NCBI GenBank assembly: GCA_903876715.1
Contig: CAIRBF010000289.1
Coordinates: forward strand, 1 to 64,000
Direction: 5' to 3'
Source of the DNA: an uncultured beta proteobacterium
Lineage (GTDB): Bacteria; Pseudomonadota; Gammaproteobacteria; Burkholderiales; Burkholderiaceae_C
Length of the DNA: 64,000 nt
A program made the translations under genes and the position numbers. The notes below the pieces were generated by a model. That model was given only the letters and a program-made list of their open reading frames with translations, did not search any database and was not told the DNA's origin. Of this stretch, positions 1-10,667 are shown piece by piece. The number at the start of each line of letters is the position of its first letter. Position 1 is the first letter of the stretch.

Positions 1-554
1 CTCAGCGCCGCAAACTGCGTCGCGCTCAGCGCGTTCAGGTCGTCCGTCGTCATCGACGCGATCTGCCCCGTCGTCAGCGCCGCCACCTGCGCCGTCGTCA
101 ACTGCGGCAACTGCGTCGAGTCCAGCGCCCCCAGCGCCGCCGTGCCCAGCCCGCGGATCGCCGTCGTCGTGATCGCCGCCAGGTCGTCCGTGGCCAGCGC
201 GTCAGCCTGCGCCGTCGTGATCGCCGCCACCTGCGCCGAGCTCAGCGCCGCAAACTGCGTCGTCGTCAGCGCGTTCAGGTCGTCCGTTCCCAGCGCTGTG
301 AGCTGGGCCGTCGTCAGGCTCGGCACCTGTGCCGTGGTGAGCGCCGCGAGGTCTGCGCTCTCCATGGCGGCGAGCACATCCGTGCGGATCGCTCGCAGCC
401 CCGTGGTCGCGATGTGCGGGACCTGCGTGGTGGTCAGGGCAGCGATCTGCGCGGTGCTGAAGGCCGCCCAATCCTCGGTCGTCAGCGCCGCGATAGCGCC
501 CGTGCCGAGGCCGGCGATCGCTGAAGTCGACAGGTTGGGAATGATGGTGGCCAT
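1..554 (-). CDS. octapeptide-repeat protein, N-terminal part (runs off the left edge)
   Basis: Starting at the ATG at 554, with an AAGGA-type ribosome binding site 9-13 bases upstream, the frame stays open for 184 codons to the window edge. All of it is one 8-residue repeat: after the opening octad MATIIPNL come 22 unbroken octads of the type TTAQVAAL, TTDDLNAL or SATQFAAL. Positions 1-2 are usually Thr/Ser and position 8 is Leu/Ile/Met/Phe; position 4 is often Gln or Asp. There is no signal peptide at the N-terminus. Similar L-T-T-x-Q arrays occur in large Burkholderiales proteins often named heme-utilisation, adhesion or calcium-binding proteins. Those names rest on other domains, so I assign no function. 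The C-terminus, which would decide whether it is secreted, lies outside the window. Confidence 0.7.
   Translation of the reverse strand, partial: MATIIPNLSTSAIAGLGTGAIAALTTEDWAAFSTAQIAALTTTQVPHIATTGLRAIRTDVLAAMESADLAALTTAQVPSLTTAQLTALGTDDLNALTTTQFAALSSAQVAAITTAQADALATDDLAAITTTAIRGLGTAALGALDSTQLPQLTTAQVAALTTGQIASMTTDDLNALSATQFAAL
3..530 (-). repeat. 24-bp tandem repeat array with a 240-bp higher-order period
   Basis: Twenty-two consecutive 24-bp units encode the octads of the left-edge protein. A longer period is visible on top: 1-50 and 241-290 are nearly identical and encode the same octad pair (DDLNAL followed by TQFAAL). Octads ten units apart also tend to resemble each other. This fits growth by duplication of ten-octad (80-residue) blocks. 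Such an array is prone to collapse or expansion in assembly and in vivo. Confidence 0.85.
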
Positions 555-742
555 GATTGTGTCCTTCTCTTAGCCGCGAGCCCATGCCGCGGCAGACAAC
601 CCGCTGGTCGGGCCCCTACGCCCTCGCCCCGGAATCGTCTACATCGCCTATTTCGGCTCTCGCCGATTGGACTTGAGACTGGTAACTTCGGATATCGAAA
701 AAAAACTCGGCCAAGTCACCTGTTCTCGAGAGATCAAGAGAC

Positions 743-1381
743 TCACCCCTCTCCCACCAAGCCGTTCCTGATCGCATACACGGTCAGTTCAGCGTTGTTG
801 GACATGCTCAGCTTCTCAAGCACGCGCGCGCGGTACACCGACACCGTCTTGGGCGACAACAGCAGTTCTTCGGCGATGTCGGACAGCCGCTTGCCGGAGG
901 CGATCATGAGCAGCGTCTGGAGCTCGCGGTCGGACAGGCGCTCGTGCGGCTTTTCCGAGGGCGGCGCTGTCAGGCTCTCCACCAGCATCTGTGCAATCTC
1001 GGGCGTGACGTACTTGCGCCCCTGGGCCACGGTGCGCACGGCGCGCACGATCTCGGCCGGGTCGCCCCCCTTGTTGACATAGCCCGAGGCGCCCGCGCGC
1101 AGGGCGCGGATCGCGTACTGCTCCTCCGGGTACATACTGACCACCAGCACGCGCACGTCCGCGCCCTCCTCCCTCAGCGCGTGCAGCACGTCCAGGCCGC
1201 TGCGGCCCGGCAGCTGGATGTCCAGGACGAGGACGTCGCAACGCTGGGAGCGCATCAGGGAGCGCAGTTCGCCATACTCGCCCGCCTCGCCGACGACACG
1301 GATGTCGGTGGCGTCCGACAGCGTGTCGCGGATGCCGCGGCGGATGAGCGCGTGGTCGTCGCAGAGGATCACCTCGATCAT
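743..1381 (-). CDS. NarL/FixJ-family response regulator
   Basis: This is a two-domain transcription factor of 212 residues. A receiver domain (about 1-120) has the acidic pair D8/D9, phospho-acceptor D54 in DVLVLDIQLPG, and the conserved lysine in GYVNKGG. A LuxR/GerE helix-turn-helix (about 145-208) begins at LSDRELQTLLMIASGK and contains LSPKTVSVYRARVLEKL. The ATG at 1381 lies two bases after the kinase stop, so the two are translationally coupled; a TTG 12 bases upstream is less likely. It is presumably phosphorylated by the adjacent kinase. Its target genes are unknown. Downstream, at 698-705, an A8 run on the plus strand gives U8 in this transcript after a weak stem, a possible terminator. 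Confidence 0.9.
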   Translation of the reverse strand: MIEVILCDDHALIRRGIRDTLSDATDIRVVGEAGEYGELRSLMRSQRCDVLVLDIQLPGRSGLDVLHALREEGADVRVLVVSMYPEEQYAIRALRAGASGYVNKGGDPAEIVRAVRTVAQGRKYVTPEIAQMLVESLTAPPSEKPHERLSDRELQTLLMIASGKRLSDIAEELLLSPKTVSVYRARVLEKLSMSNNAELTVYAIRNGLVGEG

Positions 1382-1383
1382 CG

Positions 1384-2595
1384 TCACCCCCAACCCGCGG
1401 GATCGGTGCTCGTTGCCGACGGCGACGGACCGGCCTCACCGGAGTCCGCAGCGGGGCCCTCCAAGGGCACTGAGAGCAGCAGCGTCGTGCCGGCTGCGCT
1501 CGAAGACAACTCCAGCCATCCGCCCACGGTGCCGGCACGCTCGTGCAGGCCCCGGATGCCAAAGCTGCGCGCCTTCGCCAACGCGCCCTGGCTCATGCCG
1601 ACGCCGTCGTCCGCGACCTCCAGTGACAGCACACCGTGGGCCAGCGACAGGTCCACGGTGACCCGGCTGGCCCGCGCATGCTTGTCGATGTTGGTCAGCG
1701 CCTCCTGCGCCGTCCGGTAGGCGGTGAGCGCCACGCCGGCCGGCAGCGAGGGCAGCAGCTCATGGCTGGTGCGGAACGCGGTCGCGACGCCGCTGCGTCG
1801 CTCGAAACGCTTGGTCATCCAGTGCAGGGCGGCCACCAGCCCCTGGTCCAGGATGGCCGGGCGCAAGTTGTGCATGATGCGCTGGCTCGCCTCGATCGCG
1901 TGGGTGACCGTCTCCAGCGCCGTCTGCACGCGCTGCCGGACCTGCGGGTCGGCGCTGCGGCGCTCGATCCAGGCCAAGTCGAACTTCAGCGCGGTCAGCG
2001 AACCGCCCACGTCGTCGTGGATCTCGCGCGAGATCGCCGCGCGCTCCGACTCGACGCTGGTCTGCAGGTGCTGCGCCAGCTCCGACAGGCGCTGCCTGGA
2101 CAACGCAAGTTCCTGGTCGGACGCCAGACGGGCGCGCCGCGCCTCGTTGGACTCGATCGCGCGCTCCAGCGCAGGCGCCAGGCGGGCCAGGTTGTGCTTG
2201 AGGAGATAGTCACTTGCGCCGCTGCGCATGGCCTCTACGGCGGTGTCCTCGCCGATCTGCCCGGACACCAGGACGAAGGGCAGCACATCCCCACGTACCC
2301 GCAGACACGCCAGCACCTCCAGCCCCGTGAAGCCCGGCAGGTGATAGTCACAGATGATGGCGTCCCAAGGCTCGCTCAGCGCCGCCTCGAAATCCGCCAG
2401 GCTGTCCACGCGCCGGGCATCGACACGCAGGCCACCGCGGTGCAGGTGCGCCAGCACCAGGGCATGGTCGTCCTCGGAATCCTCGACGTGCAAGATCCGG
2501 AGCGTCGGGGCGACCGCTGTTCGAGACCGATCATGCGCCTGAAGCGCCGGCAGCGACACTTTCCCGGAAGCGCCCTGCGCTGGCACGGGGCTCAC
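1384..2595 (-). CDS. histidine kinase with N-terminal receiver domain (HisKA_3 type)
   Basis: The kinase begins with a receiver domain (about 32-150, phospho-acceptor D83 in AIICDYHLPG). A short coiled coil leads to the HisKA_3 dimerisation domain, with phospho-acceptor H193 in REIHDDVGGSL. The HATPase domain has its N-box at AQEALTNIDKHA, then ADDGVGM and GIRGLHERAGTVGG. There is no membrane segment, so it is cytoplasmic. An input receiver in front of a NarL-type kinase implies control by another phospho-donor. The start is uncertain: I use GTG at 2595, about 30 residues before the receiver. The only in-frame ATG (2754) would add 53 unusual residues across AT-richer, promoter-like DNA. It is coupled to the response regulator gene. 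Confidence 0.85.
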   Translation of the reverse strand: MSPVPAQGASGKVSLPALQAHDRSRTAVAPTLRILHVEDSEDDHALVLAHLHRGGLRVDARRVDSLADFEAALSEPWDAIICDYHLPGFTGLEVLACLRVRGDVLPFVLVSGQIGEDTAVEAMRSGASDYLLKHNLARLAPALERAIESNEARRARLASDQELALSRQRLSELAQHLQTSVESERAAISREIHDDVGGSLTALKFDLAWIERRSADPQVRQRVQTALETVTHAIEASQRIMHNLRPAILDQGLVAALHWMTKRFERRSGVATAFRTSHELLPSLPAGVALTAYRTAQEALTNIDKHARASRVTVDLSLAHGVLSLEVADDGVGMSQGALAKARSFGIRGLHERAGTVGGWLELSSSAAGTTLLLSVPLEGPAADSGEAGPSPSATSTDPAGWG

Positions 2596-2856
2596 CCATT
2601 GCAAGTCGCCGACAGTCCCGTGGACTGAAGCATCCTCGCTGCCGGCCCGCTGTGCGGACCCTGCACGAGTGAACTTGACAGCGATTTTTGCATTCACGTC
2701 ACAGAGTATCGCCCAGCCACCTGGATGCAGCAGCACTCGAGTGCGGCAAGCCATCACAAACCGGCTTCGCGCACGAAGCTCAGCCGCGTCGCGCCCATGG
2801 CATCCCGCAGCGAGGGCGGGAATGGTCCGACAATCGGCAGCGAGGTGCCCCTCCCG

Positions 2857-4062
2857 ATGAATCCCGAATCCATGGGCCTGCCGGTTGCAGCAGCCCGCAA
2901 CCCCGAGGACTTGCAGGCGTGTCTCGACCAGCTCGAGCAGGTCCTGCTGCGTGCGGATACGCAGTCGTCGCAGGGGATTGACACCGCCAGCGCCCGCCGC
3001 TGCCTGGAGCTTGTCGCGGTGCACCTGTCCGGCCGCGAGGCTCGTGGTGCCCGCCTGCTGGCCAACCGGCTCCTCTGCTTGGTGCAAGCACTCTCGCAGG
3101 GTGCTGCGCGGCCGACATCGGCCGTGCTCGACACGCTGCACAGGGCAGTCGATTCCTTGCGCGCGCTTGCGCGGCCCGAGTCCCAGACCGACCCGGAGGC
3201 GGAACTCGAAGGGCTGCTCGTCGAACTCCAGGCGCTCACGGGCGGCGCGGCTGCCGCCGACGCCGGGCAGAACAGGGCGATGGCGCGCACTGCCACCGAA
3301 TCAGCCGCGCCCCGCCGCGACGCAGCCGCAGTACCCGCTGACGATTCCACGAAAGGCGACTCCGCCGCAGCGGGCTGGGTGGCCCTTGACGCCCTGCTCG
3401 CCACACTGGGCCCGCTGGTGAACGCCCAGGCAAGCCTCGTGCAAGCCGTGCGCACGCAGGTCACCCCCCTGCCCCCGCCACTGGACAGGTCCGCGGCGCT
3501 GGTCGACAACTGCATACAGGACACCGCGCAGCGGCTGACCGCATGGCGCTCGGCGCACGGCTCAGGCTTGCCCTCGGCGCCCGAATTACTGGAAGTCATC
3601 GCCGTGCGTGCCGCAGCCTCCATCTGCCTCGTGCCTGCATCGGCAGTGCTGGGCTGCGCAGCAGCACCGACAGGCGTGGCCAGCGGCCTCGGCGCCGACC
3701 ACGCCACGGCGGTCAGCGCTGCTGACGACGCGGCTGACGCAGATACCGCCGTGGACCTTCGCCGGTGGCTGGCTCGCGATGCACAAGGCGAGTGCGAACC
3801 AGCGCGCGAACCAGAGACACCACCTTGGGTACTCACTGTCTGGACCAGCGCGGGGCAGCGGACTTGGCTCGTCGACGAAGTGCTGTTCCAGCGCACGGTC
3901 GCCGTCCAGCCGCTCGAGACGCATTTCCGGGCCGTGCCCGGCGTGGCAGGGGTCGCCGTGCTCGGTGAGATGGGCGTCTGCCTGCTGCTGGACACACACG
4001 CAGGGCCGCTCGCACCGTCCGGCGTCGACTCACCGGCGGGCAGCCAGCCCCGCGTGCGTTGA
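2857..4062 (+). CDS. orphan CheA/CheW-related protein
   Basis: This is a protein of about 401 residues with start ATG 2857 behind a GAGGTG-like site; ATG 2797 is an alternative. The C-terminal 80 or so residues (VDEVLFQRTVAVQPLE, then RAVPGVAGVAVLGEMGVCLL) resemble the second half of the CheW-like P5 domain of CheA kinases, which typically reads VDEvlgqqevviKPL, then GvaGatiLGdG. I see no HPt histidine motif, no P3 dimerisation helices and no ATP-binding boxes, so it cannot be a kinase. The middle is Ala-rich and low in complexity. It is divergent from the kinase gene and 24 bp ahead of pobA. It could be an adaptor left from a degraded chemosensory kinase. The family call is moderate and the function unknown. 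Confidence 0.6.
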   Translation: MNPESMGLPVAAARNPEDLQACLDQLEQVLLRADTQSSQGIDTASARRCLELVAVHLSGREARGARLLANRLLCLVQALSQGAARPTSAVLDTLHRAVDSLRALARPESQTDPEAELEGLLVELQALTGGAAAADAGQNRAMARTATESAAPRRDAAAVPADDSTKGDSAAAGWVALDALLATLGPLVNAQASLVQAVRTQVTPLPPPLDRSAALVDNCIQDTAQRLTAWRSAHGSGLPSAPELLEVIAVRAAASICLVPASAVLGCAAAPTGVASGLGADHATAVSAADDAADADTAVDLRRWLARDAQGECEPAREPETPPWVLTVWTSAGQRTWLVDEVLFQRTVAVQPLETHFRAVPGVAGVAVLGEMGVCLLLDTHAGPLAPSGVDSPAGSQPRVR

Positions 4063-6047
<1,985 letters not shown>

Positions 6048-6049
6048 CC

Positions 6050-6664
6050 TCACCCCTGCCCGCGCAGCGCCCGCGCCACTGGGCCGAAGCTGCGCCGGTG
6101 CGCCGGGCAGGGACCGTGTCGACGCAGCGCGTCCAGGTGGACGGCCGTCGGATAGCCCTTGTGGACGTCGAAGCCGTACTGCGGGTGGTGCGCGTGCAGC
6201 TCGGCGCACAGCCGGTCGCGCCGCACCTTGGCCAAGATGGAGGCGGCGGAGATCGCCGGCACGCTGGCATCGCCGCGCACCACCGTCCGCACGGCCATCG
6301 GCAACACCGGCCTCTGCGTGCCGTCGACCTCCACCAGCACCGGTAGCTCGCGCAAACCGAGCACCGCGCGACGCATTGCGAGCAGCGTAGCCTGCAGGAT
6401 GTTCAGGCGGTCGATCTCCTCGACCTCGGCCACGCCGACGGCCCAGCCGCGCGCGCAATCAACGATCTCGTCGTGCAGCCGCTCGCGCGCCTGCGCCGAC
6501 AGGCGCTTGGAATCGCGCAGCCCGGGGATCGGCCGGCGCTCATCAAGCACGACCGCAGCGGCGAACACCGGGCCGGCCAGCGGCCCGCGTCCAGCCTCGT
6601 CGACCCCAGCCACCAGGCCGGCCGACACCAAACACGGCGACAGGGCGTCAGGGACGAAGGGCAC
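6050..6664 (-). CDS. rnhB: ribonuclease HII
   Basis: RNase HII cleaves the RNA strand of RNA-DNA hybrids and single ribonucleotides embedded in DNA. The 204-residue protein has the signature [14 protein letters not shown] with catalytic D22 and E23. Further conserved acidic and basic positions are seen in [21 protein letters not shown] and [10 protein letters not shown]. The start is a GTG at 6664 that overlaps the end of lpxB by 17 bases, so translation is probably coupled. The lpxB-rnhB linkage is ancestral in proteobacteria. Confidence 0.95.
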   Translation of the reverse strand: MPFVPDALSPCLVSAGLVAGVDEAGRGPLAGPVFAAAVVLDERRPIPGLRDSKRLSAQARERLHDEIVDCARGWAVGVAEVEEIDRLNILQATLLAMRRAVLGLRELPVLVEVDGTQRPVLPMAVRTVVRGDASVPAISAASILAKVRRDRLCAELHAHHPQYGFDVHKGYPTAVHLDALRRHGPCPAHRRSFGPVARALRGQG

Positions 6665-7793
6665 GTGCGATCGCCTCGGTGGCCAGGCGCGCGGTGTCGC
6701 GCCGCAGCAAGTGGTGCAACTCGGTGAAGCGCGCCGCCACGCGCTCCCGCCCCGCGGAGTCGTCGAGCCGGTCCAGCGCCGCCGCGGCCAGAGCCTGCGG
6801 CGTGAAAGCGCCCTGGATCAGCTCGGGCACGACGAACTCGCGGCACAGGATGTTGGGCAGCCCGACCCAGGGCTGGTAGGCCATGCGCTTCATCAGCTGC
6901 CAGCTCAGCGGGTGCATGCGGTAGACGATGACCATGGGGCGCTTGAACAGCGCCGCCTCCAGGGTGGCGGTGCCGCTGGCCACGAGCGTCAGGTCGCAGG
7001 CGGTCAGGGCCTCGTGCGAGCGCCCGTCGAGCAGATCCAGCCCGGGCGGGCCGTGGCGTTCCAGGAGCGCCTGCAATGCCGGACGCAACCCCGGCGCGGC
7101 CGGCAGCACGAAGCGCAGCGCCGGTCGCGCCGCTGCCAAGCGGCGAGCAGCCTGGAGCATCGGAGCCGCGATCGCCTCGATCTCGGAGCGGCGGCTGCCG
7201 GGTAGCAACGCGACGACCACGGCATCGCCAGGCAGGCCGAGCACCGCACGCGCAGCAGCACGGTCGGGCTCCAGCGGCACCACCTGCGCCAGCGGATGGC
7301 CCACATAGGTGGCATCGATGCCGTGCCGCTGCAGCAACTCGGGCTCGAAGGGAAACAGGCACAGCACCTGGCTTGCGCTGCGCGCGATGCGATGCACGCG
7401 ACGGCCGCGCCAGGCCCAGATCGACGGGCAGACGAAGTGAACGGTCGGGATGCCGGCGCTGCGAAGGCGCTCCTCCAGCCCGAGGTTGAAGTCGGGCGCA
7501 TCGACGCCGACAAACACCGACGGTGGAGCGGCAAGCAGGCGCTGCGCCAGCTGCTCGCGGATGCGCGCGATGCCGCGGTAGTGGCGCAGCACCTCGACAT
7601 AGCCTCGCACGGCCAGACGCTCGCTGGGCCACCAGGCCTCGAAGCCGGCCCGTTCAAGGACGGGCCCGCCGATGCCCGCGGCGCGCATCTGCGGCCAGCG
7701 CTGGCGCAGGCCCTGCAGAAGCAAGGAGCCTAGCAGGTCACCCGAGGCCTCCCCGGCCACCATGGCCACTGTCGGCGCGGTCTCAACCGTCAT
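6648..7793 (-). CDS. lpxB: lipid A-disaccharide synthase
   Basis: LpxB is a peripheral inner-membrane glycosyltransferase (GT19) that joins UDP-2,3-diacylglucosamine and lipid X to form the lipid A disaccharide. The 381 residues match the usual length of about 382. The N-terminal nucleotide-fold motif [17 protein letters not shown], the central [12 protein letters not shown] and YVGHPLA, and the donor-site region [10 protein letters not shown] with P(M)VIVYR are present. I use ATG 7793; an ATG at 7865 would overlap lpxA and add 24 atypical residues. It follows lpxA by 55 bp and overlaps rnhB. Confidence 0.95.
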   Translation of the reverse strand: MTVETAPTVAMVAGEASGDLLGSLLLQGLRQRWPQMRAAGIGGPVLERAGFEAWWPSERLAVRGYVEVLRHYRGIARIREQLAQRLLAAPPSVFVGVDAPDFNLGLEERLRSAGIPTVHFVCPSIWAWRGRRVHRIARSASQVLCLFPFEPELLQRHGIDATYVGHPLAQVVPLEPDRAAARAVLGLPGDAVVVALLPGSRRSEIEAIAAPMLQAARRLAAARPALRFVLPAAPGLRPALQALLERHGPPGLDLLDGRSHEALTACDLTLVASGTATLEAALFKRPMVIVYRMHPLSWQLMKRMAYQPWVGLPNILCREFVVPELIQGAFTPQALAAAALDRLDDSAGRERVAARFTELHHLLRRDTARLATEAIARALRP

Positions 7794-7848
7794 GGCTTCG
7801 TGCCTGGGGCGACGCGGAAGCGACTGGTCGACCGCGCTGGCGGCCGGC

Positions 7849-8637
7849 TCACCGCACGATGCCACGCGCGGATGAGGCCAGGAAGCCCAGCATCAGCGTG
7901 AGGTCGGCGTCGCCACCGTCGACCTGACCGTGCAGGGCCTGGATCGCAGCGCGCGACTGCTCCAGCGTCAGCCCGTTCCGGTACAGCAGGCGGTGCATCC
8001 GCTTGATCTGGGCGATGCGCTCGGCGGAGAAGCCGCGTCGGCGCAGCCCCTCGACGTTGAAGCCATGCACCGCCAGCGGGTTGCCGCCGACCATCATGAA
8101 GGGCGGCACGTCCTGCGAGACGTGGCTCTGGAAGGCTGTCATCGCGTGCGCGCCGACGCGGCAGAACTGGTGCACCCCCGTCAGGCCGCCAACAATGGCC
8201 CAGTCGCCCACGTGCACGTGGCCGGCAAGCGTGGCGTTATTGGCCAGGATGGTGTGGTGGCCGACCTGCACGTCGTGCGCGAGGTGCACGTAGGCCATGA
8301 CCCAGTTGTCGTCGCCCAGACGCGTCACACCGGCGTCCTGTGCCGTGCCGCGGTTGAAGGTGCAGAACTCGCGGATCGTGTTGCGGTCACCGATCTCGAG
8401 TGCGGTCGGCTCACCGCGGTACTTCATGTCCTGCGGCGCGCCGCCAATCACGGCATGCGCGTGGATGCGGTTGTCACAGCCGATGGTCGTCGGGCCTTCG
8501 ATGACACAGTGCGCTCCGATCTCTGAGCCCTCGCCAATGCGCACGCCCGGCCCGATGACGGCGTAGGGACCAACGCGCACGGTCTGGGAGAGCTCCGCAC
8601 CCGCGTCGACGACGGCCGTCGGGTGAACCTGCGCCAT
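7849..8637 (-). CDS. lpxA: UDP-N-acetylglucosamine acyltransferase
   Basis: LpxA catalyses the first step of lipid A synthesis, transferring a 3-hydroxyacyl chain from acyl carrier protein to UDP-GlcNAc. The 262 residues equal the E. coli length. The N-terminal two thirds are hexapeptide repeats of a left-handed beta helix (for example [20 protein letters not shown]). The catalytic histidine lies in [13 protein letters not shown], followed by the conserved [12 protein letters not shown]. The helical C-terminal domain has [12 protein letters not shown]. The ATG at 8637 is two bases after the fabZ stop. Confidence 0.97.
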   Translation of the reverse strand: MAQVHPTAVVDAGAELSQTVRVGPYAVIGPGVRIGEGSEIGAHCVIEGPTTIGCDNRIHAHAVIGGAPQDMKYRGEPTALEIGDRNTIREFCTFNRGTAQDAGVTRLGDDNWVMAYVHLAHDVQVGHHTILANNATLAGHVHVGDWAIVGGLTGVHQFCRVGAHAMTAFQSHVSQDVPPFMMVGGNPLAVHGFNVEGLRRRGFSAERIAQIKRMHRLLYRNGLTLEQSRAAIQALHGQVDGGDADLTLMLGFLASSARGIVR

Positions 8638-8639
8638 GT

Positions 8640-9083
8640 TCAGCTGACCTGGCGCATCGTGCACATCAGCTCGGCCTCGACGGCCAGTTCGCCGCCGACG
8701 CTGGCGCGCGCGCCGAACTTGTAGATACCGGCCTTGGCGCGCTGCAGGTGCACGTCCAGGATGAGCTGGTCGCCGGGCTCCACCGGACGCTTGAAGCGCG
8801 CGCCGTCGATACCGGCGAAGTAGTACACCGAGTTGCTGTCCGGGTCGCGGCCTGCGGTCTCGAACGACAGCAGCGCCGCCGCCTGTGCCAGAGCCTCGAG
8901 CATCATGACGCCCGGCATCACCGGGCGGTGAGGGAAATGCCCCGGGAAGTAGGGCTCGTTGATGGTGACGTTCTTGAGCGCGCGGATGCGCACGCCGGGC
9001 TCGAGTTCGAGCACACGATCCACCAGCACGAACGGATAGCGGTGCGGCAGCTTCTTCAGCACCTGGTGGATGTCCATCGTCAT
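8640..9083 (-). CDS. fabZ: 3-hydroxyacyl-ACP dehydratase FabZ
   Basis: FabZ dehydrates beta-hydroxyacyl-ACP in fatty acid elongation and competes with the Lpx acyltransferases for the same substrates. The 147-residue hot-dog-fold protein has the motif [13 protein letters not shown], then the catalytic [20 protein letters not shown] with His and Glu in their usual places. The start ATG at 9083 overlaps the lpxD stop in an ATGA junction. The lpxD-fabZ-lpxA-lpxB order is conserved and ties fatty acid supply to lipid A synthesis. Confidence 0.97.
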   Translation of the reverse strand: MTMDIHQVLKKLPHRYPFVLVDRVLELEPGVRIRALKNVTINEPYFPGHFPHRPVMPGVMMLEALAQAAALLSFETAGRDPDSNSVYYFAGIDGARFKRPVEPGDQLILDVHLQRAKAGIYKFGARASVGGELAVEAELMCTMRQVS

Positions 9084-10108
9084 TTGAGGCGTTTCTCCAA
9101 CGCTCGCAGGCGCTCGCGCAGGCCATGCAGCTGCCGCAACGTCGCGGCGTTCTTTTCCCAGGAGGCATTGTCGTCGAAGGGGAAGACACCGCTGTACTGC
9201 CCAGGGCGCAGGATCGAACGGGTGATCACGGTGGCTGCCGAGACGTGCACCTCGTCGACGATCTCGAGGTGGCCCAACACAATGGCGCCGCCCCCGAAGG
9301 TACATCGCTCCCCGATGCGGGCGCTGCCAGCCACACCCACGCAGCCGGCCATCGCGGTGCCGGCGCCGATGCGTACGTTGTGTCCGATCTGGATCAAGTT
9401 GTCCAGCTTGACACCGTCGCCGATGATCGTGTCGTCGAGGGCCCCACGATCGATGCAGGTGTTGGCGCCGATCTCGACATCGTCGCCGATGCGCGCGGCG
9501 CCCAGCTGCTCGATCTTCTCCCATCGGCCCTGGTGCGGCGCAAATCCAAAACCATCGGCACCGACGACCACACCAGGATGCAGGATGCAACGTTCACCGA
9601 CCGTGCAACGCGCGCCGATGAAAACCCGCGCGCCAATACGGCTGTGCCCGCCGATGCGCGCGTCGTCTTCCAGCACCGCGTGGCTGCCCACGACCGCGCC
9701 AGCGCCCACCGATGCGCCAGCGCCGACGACGGCAAGCGCACCGATGGTGGCCGACGGATCAACATGCGCCTGCGCATGCACCACCGCTGAAGGGTGGATG
9801 CCTGGCGCGACCGGTCGCGCGATCTGGCGGGCCCACCACTGCGTGAGCCGGGCAAATGCCAGATACGGATCGGCGCAGACGATGGCGCTGGGAAGCAGCG
9901 TCAGGGCCTCACGATGCGCCGGTGCGGCGATCACGCATGCCGCCCGTGTGCCGTTCAATTGCGACGCATAGCGCGGGTTCGACAGGAAGGAGATGCTGCT
10001 CGGCCCGGCAGATTCGAGTGGATCGATGCGATCGACGATCTGGCCGGCGCGGCCCAGCAACTCGCCACCGAGAAATCGGCTCAGCGCCTCGACGCGGGCC
10101 TGAGGCAC
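9080..10108 (-). CDS. lpxD: UDP-3-O-acylglucosamine N-acyltransferase
   Basis: LpxD adds the second (N-linked) acyl chain in lipid A synthesis. The 342 residues show the N-terminal uridine-binding domain (about 1-100, with [13 protein letters not shown]), a long left-handed beta helix of hexapeptide repeats, and a C-terminal helix ending ALEKRLK. The catalytic histidine is in [11 protein letters not shown]. The start is a GTG at 10108, 31 bp after skp. It overlaps fabZ by four bases. Confidence 0.96.
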   Translation of the reverse strand: MPQARVEALSRFLGGELLGRAGQIVDRIDPLESAGPSSISFLSNPRYASQLNGTRAACVIAAPAHREALTLLPSAIVCADPYLAFARLTQWWARQIARPVAPGIHPSAVVHAQAHVDPSATIGALAVVGAGASVGAGAVVGSHAVLEDDARIGGHSRIGARVFIGARCTVGERCILHPGVVVGADGFGFAPHQGRWEKIEQLGAARIGDDVEIGANTCIDRGALDDTIIGDGVKLDNLIQIGHNVRIGAGTAMAGCVGVAGSARIGERCTFGGGAIVLGHLEIVDEVHVSAATVITRSILRPGQYSGVFPFDDNASWEKNAATLRQLHGLRERLRALEKRLK

Positions 10109-10139
10109 GGCAGCAGGTTCAGACCTGGGCTGGAGACGA

Positions 10140-10667
10140 CTACTTCGTCGGCGCCGGCGGCGTGGTGCCGTTCAGGGAACGGATCACCTTGTCGGTGATG
10201 TCGATCCGGGCACTCCAATGCACGGCGTCCTGAACGATGAGGTCGTACTTCTCGGTCTCGAAAATCTGGCGGATCACGCGGTTGGCGCGATCCACCACCG
10301 CCGAAAGTTCCTCGTTCTTGCGCTGGTTGAGGTCTTCCTGAAACTCGCGCTGCTTGCGCTGCAGATCACGGTCCTGGTCGACGACTTCCTTCTGACGGCG
10401 GTTGCGCTCGGATTCGCCCAGCGTCAGGCCCTCCTTGTCGAGCCGGTCAGCCGCTGCCTTGACACGGCTACGCAAGTCGTTGAGCTCACGCTCACGCCGA
10501 CTGAACTCGACTTCGAGCTTGGTTTGTGCGGCCCGCGCAGGCGCGGACTCACGCAGGATGCGCTCACTGTTCACGTAACCGATCTTGACTTCCTGGGCGA
10601 AAGCAGGAAAGCCGATGGCGAATGCGGCGAGCCACAGCACGCCCCAGCCCAAGAGAGTTCTCTTCAT
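10140..10667 (-). CDS. skp: periplasmic chaperone Skp (OmpH)
   Basis: Skp is the periplasmic holdase that carries unfolded outer-membrane proteins from the Sec translocon to the BAM complex. The 175-residue precursor has a Sec signal peptide (about 1-24, ending AFA before QEVKIGYV). A long charged coiled-coil (about 40-130) forms the tentacles, and a short C-terminal beta segment has the typical [10 protein letters not shown]. Its ATG shares one base with the bamA stop (TGATG), so it is coupled to the gene for the machine it serves. Confidence 0.95.
   Translation of the reverse strand: MKRTLLGWGVLWLAAFAIGFPAFAQEVKIGYVNSERILRESAPARAAQTKLEVEFSRRERELNDLRSRVKAAADRLDKEGLTLGESERNRRQKEVVDQDRDLQRKQREFQEDLNQRKNEELSAVVDRANRVIRQIFETEKYDLIVQDAVHWSARIDITDKVIRSLNGTTPPAPTK

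Noticed and set aside
1-554. CRISPR array at the left edge
   Set aside because: The 24-bp units are contiguous, diverged and coding, with no unique spacers between them.
2675-2680. Perfect TTGACA on the plus strand in the kinase/CheA-like gap
   Set aside because: No acceptable -10 hexamer follows at 15-19 bases, so a promoter cannot be supported.
1384-3141. The long form of the kinase starting at 3141
   Set aside because: It would overlap the CheA-like gene on the other strand by nearly 290 bases and its first 180 residues have no family features; the shadow composition fits antisense of the plus-strand gene.
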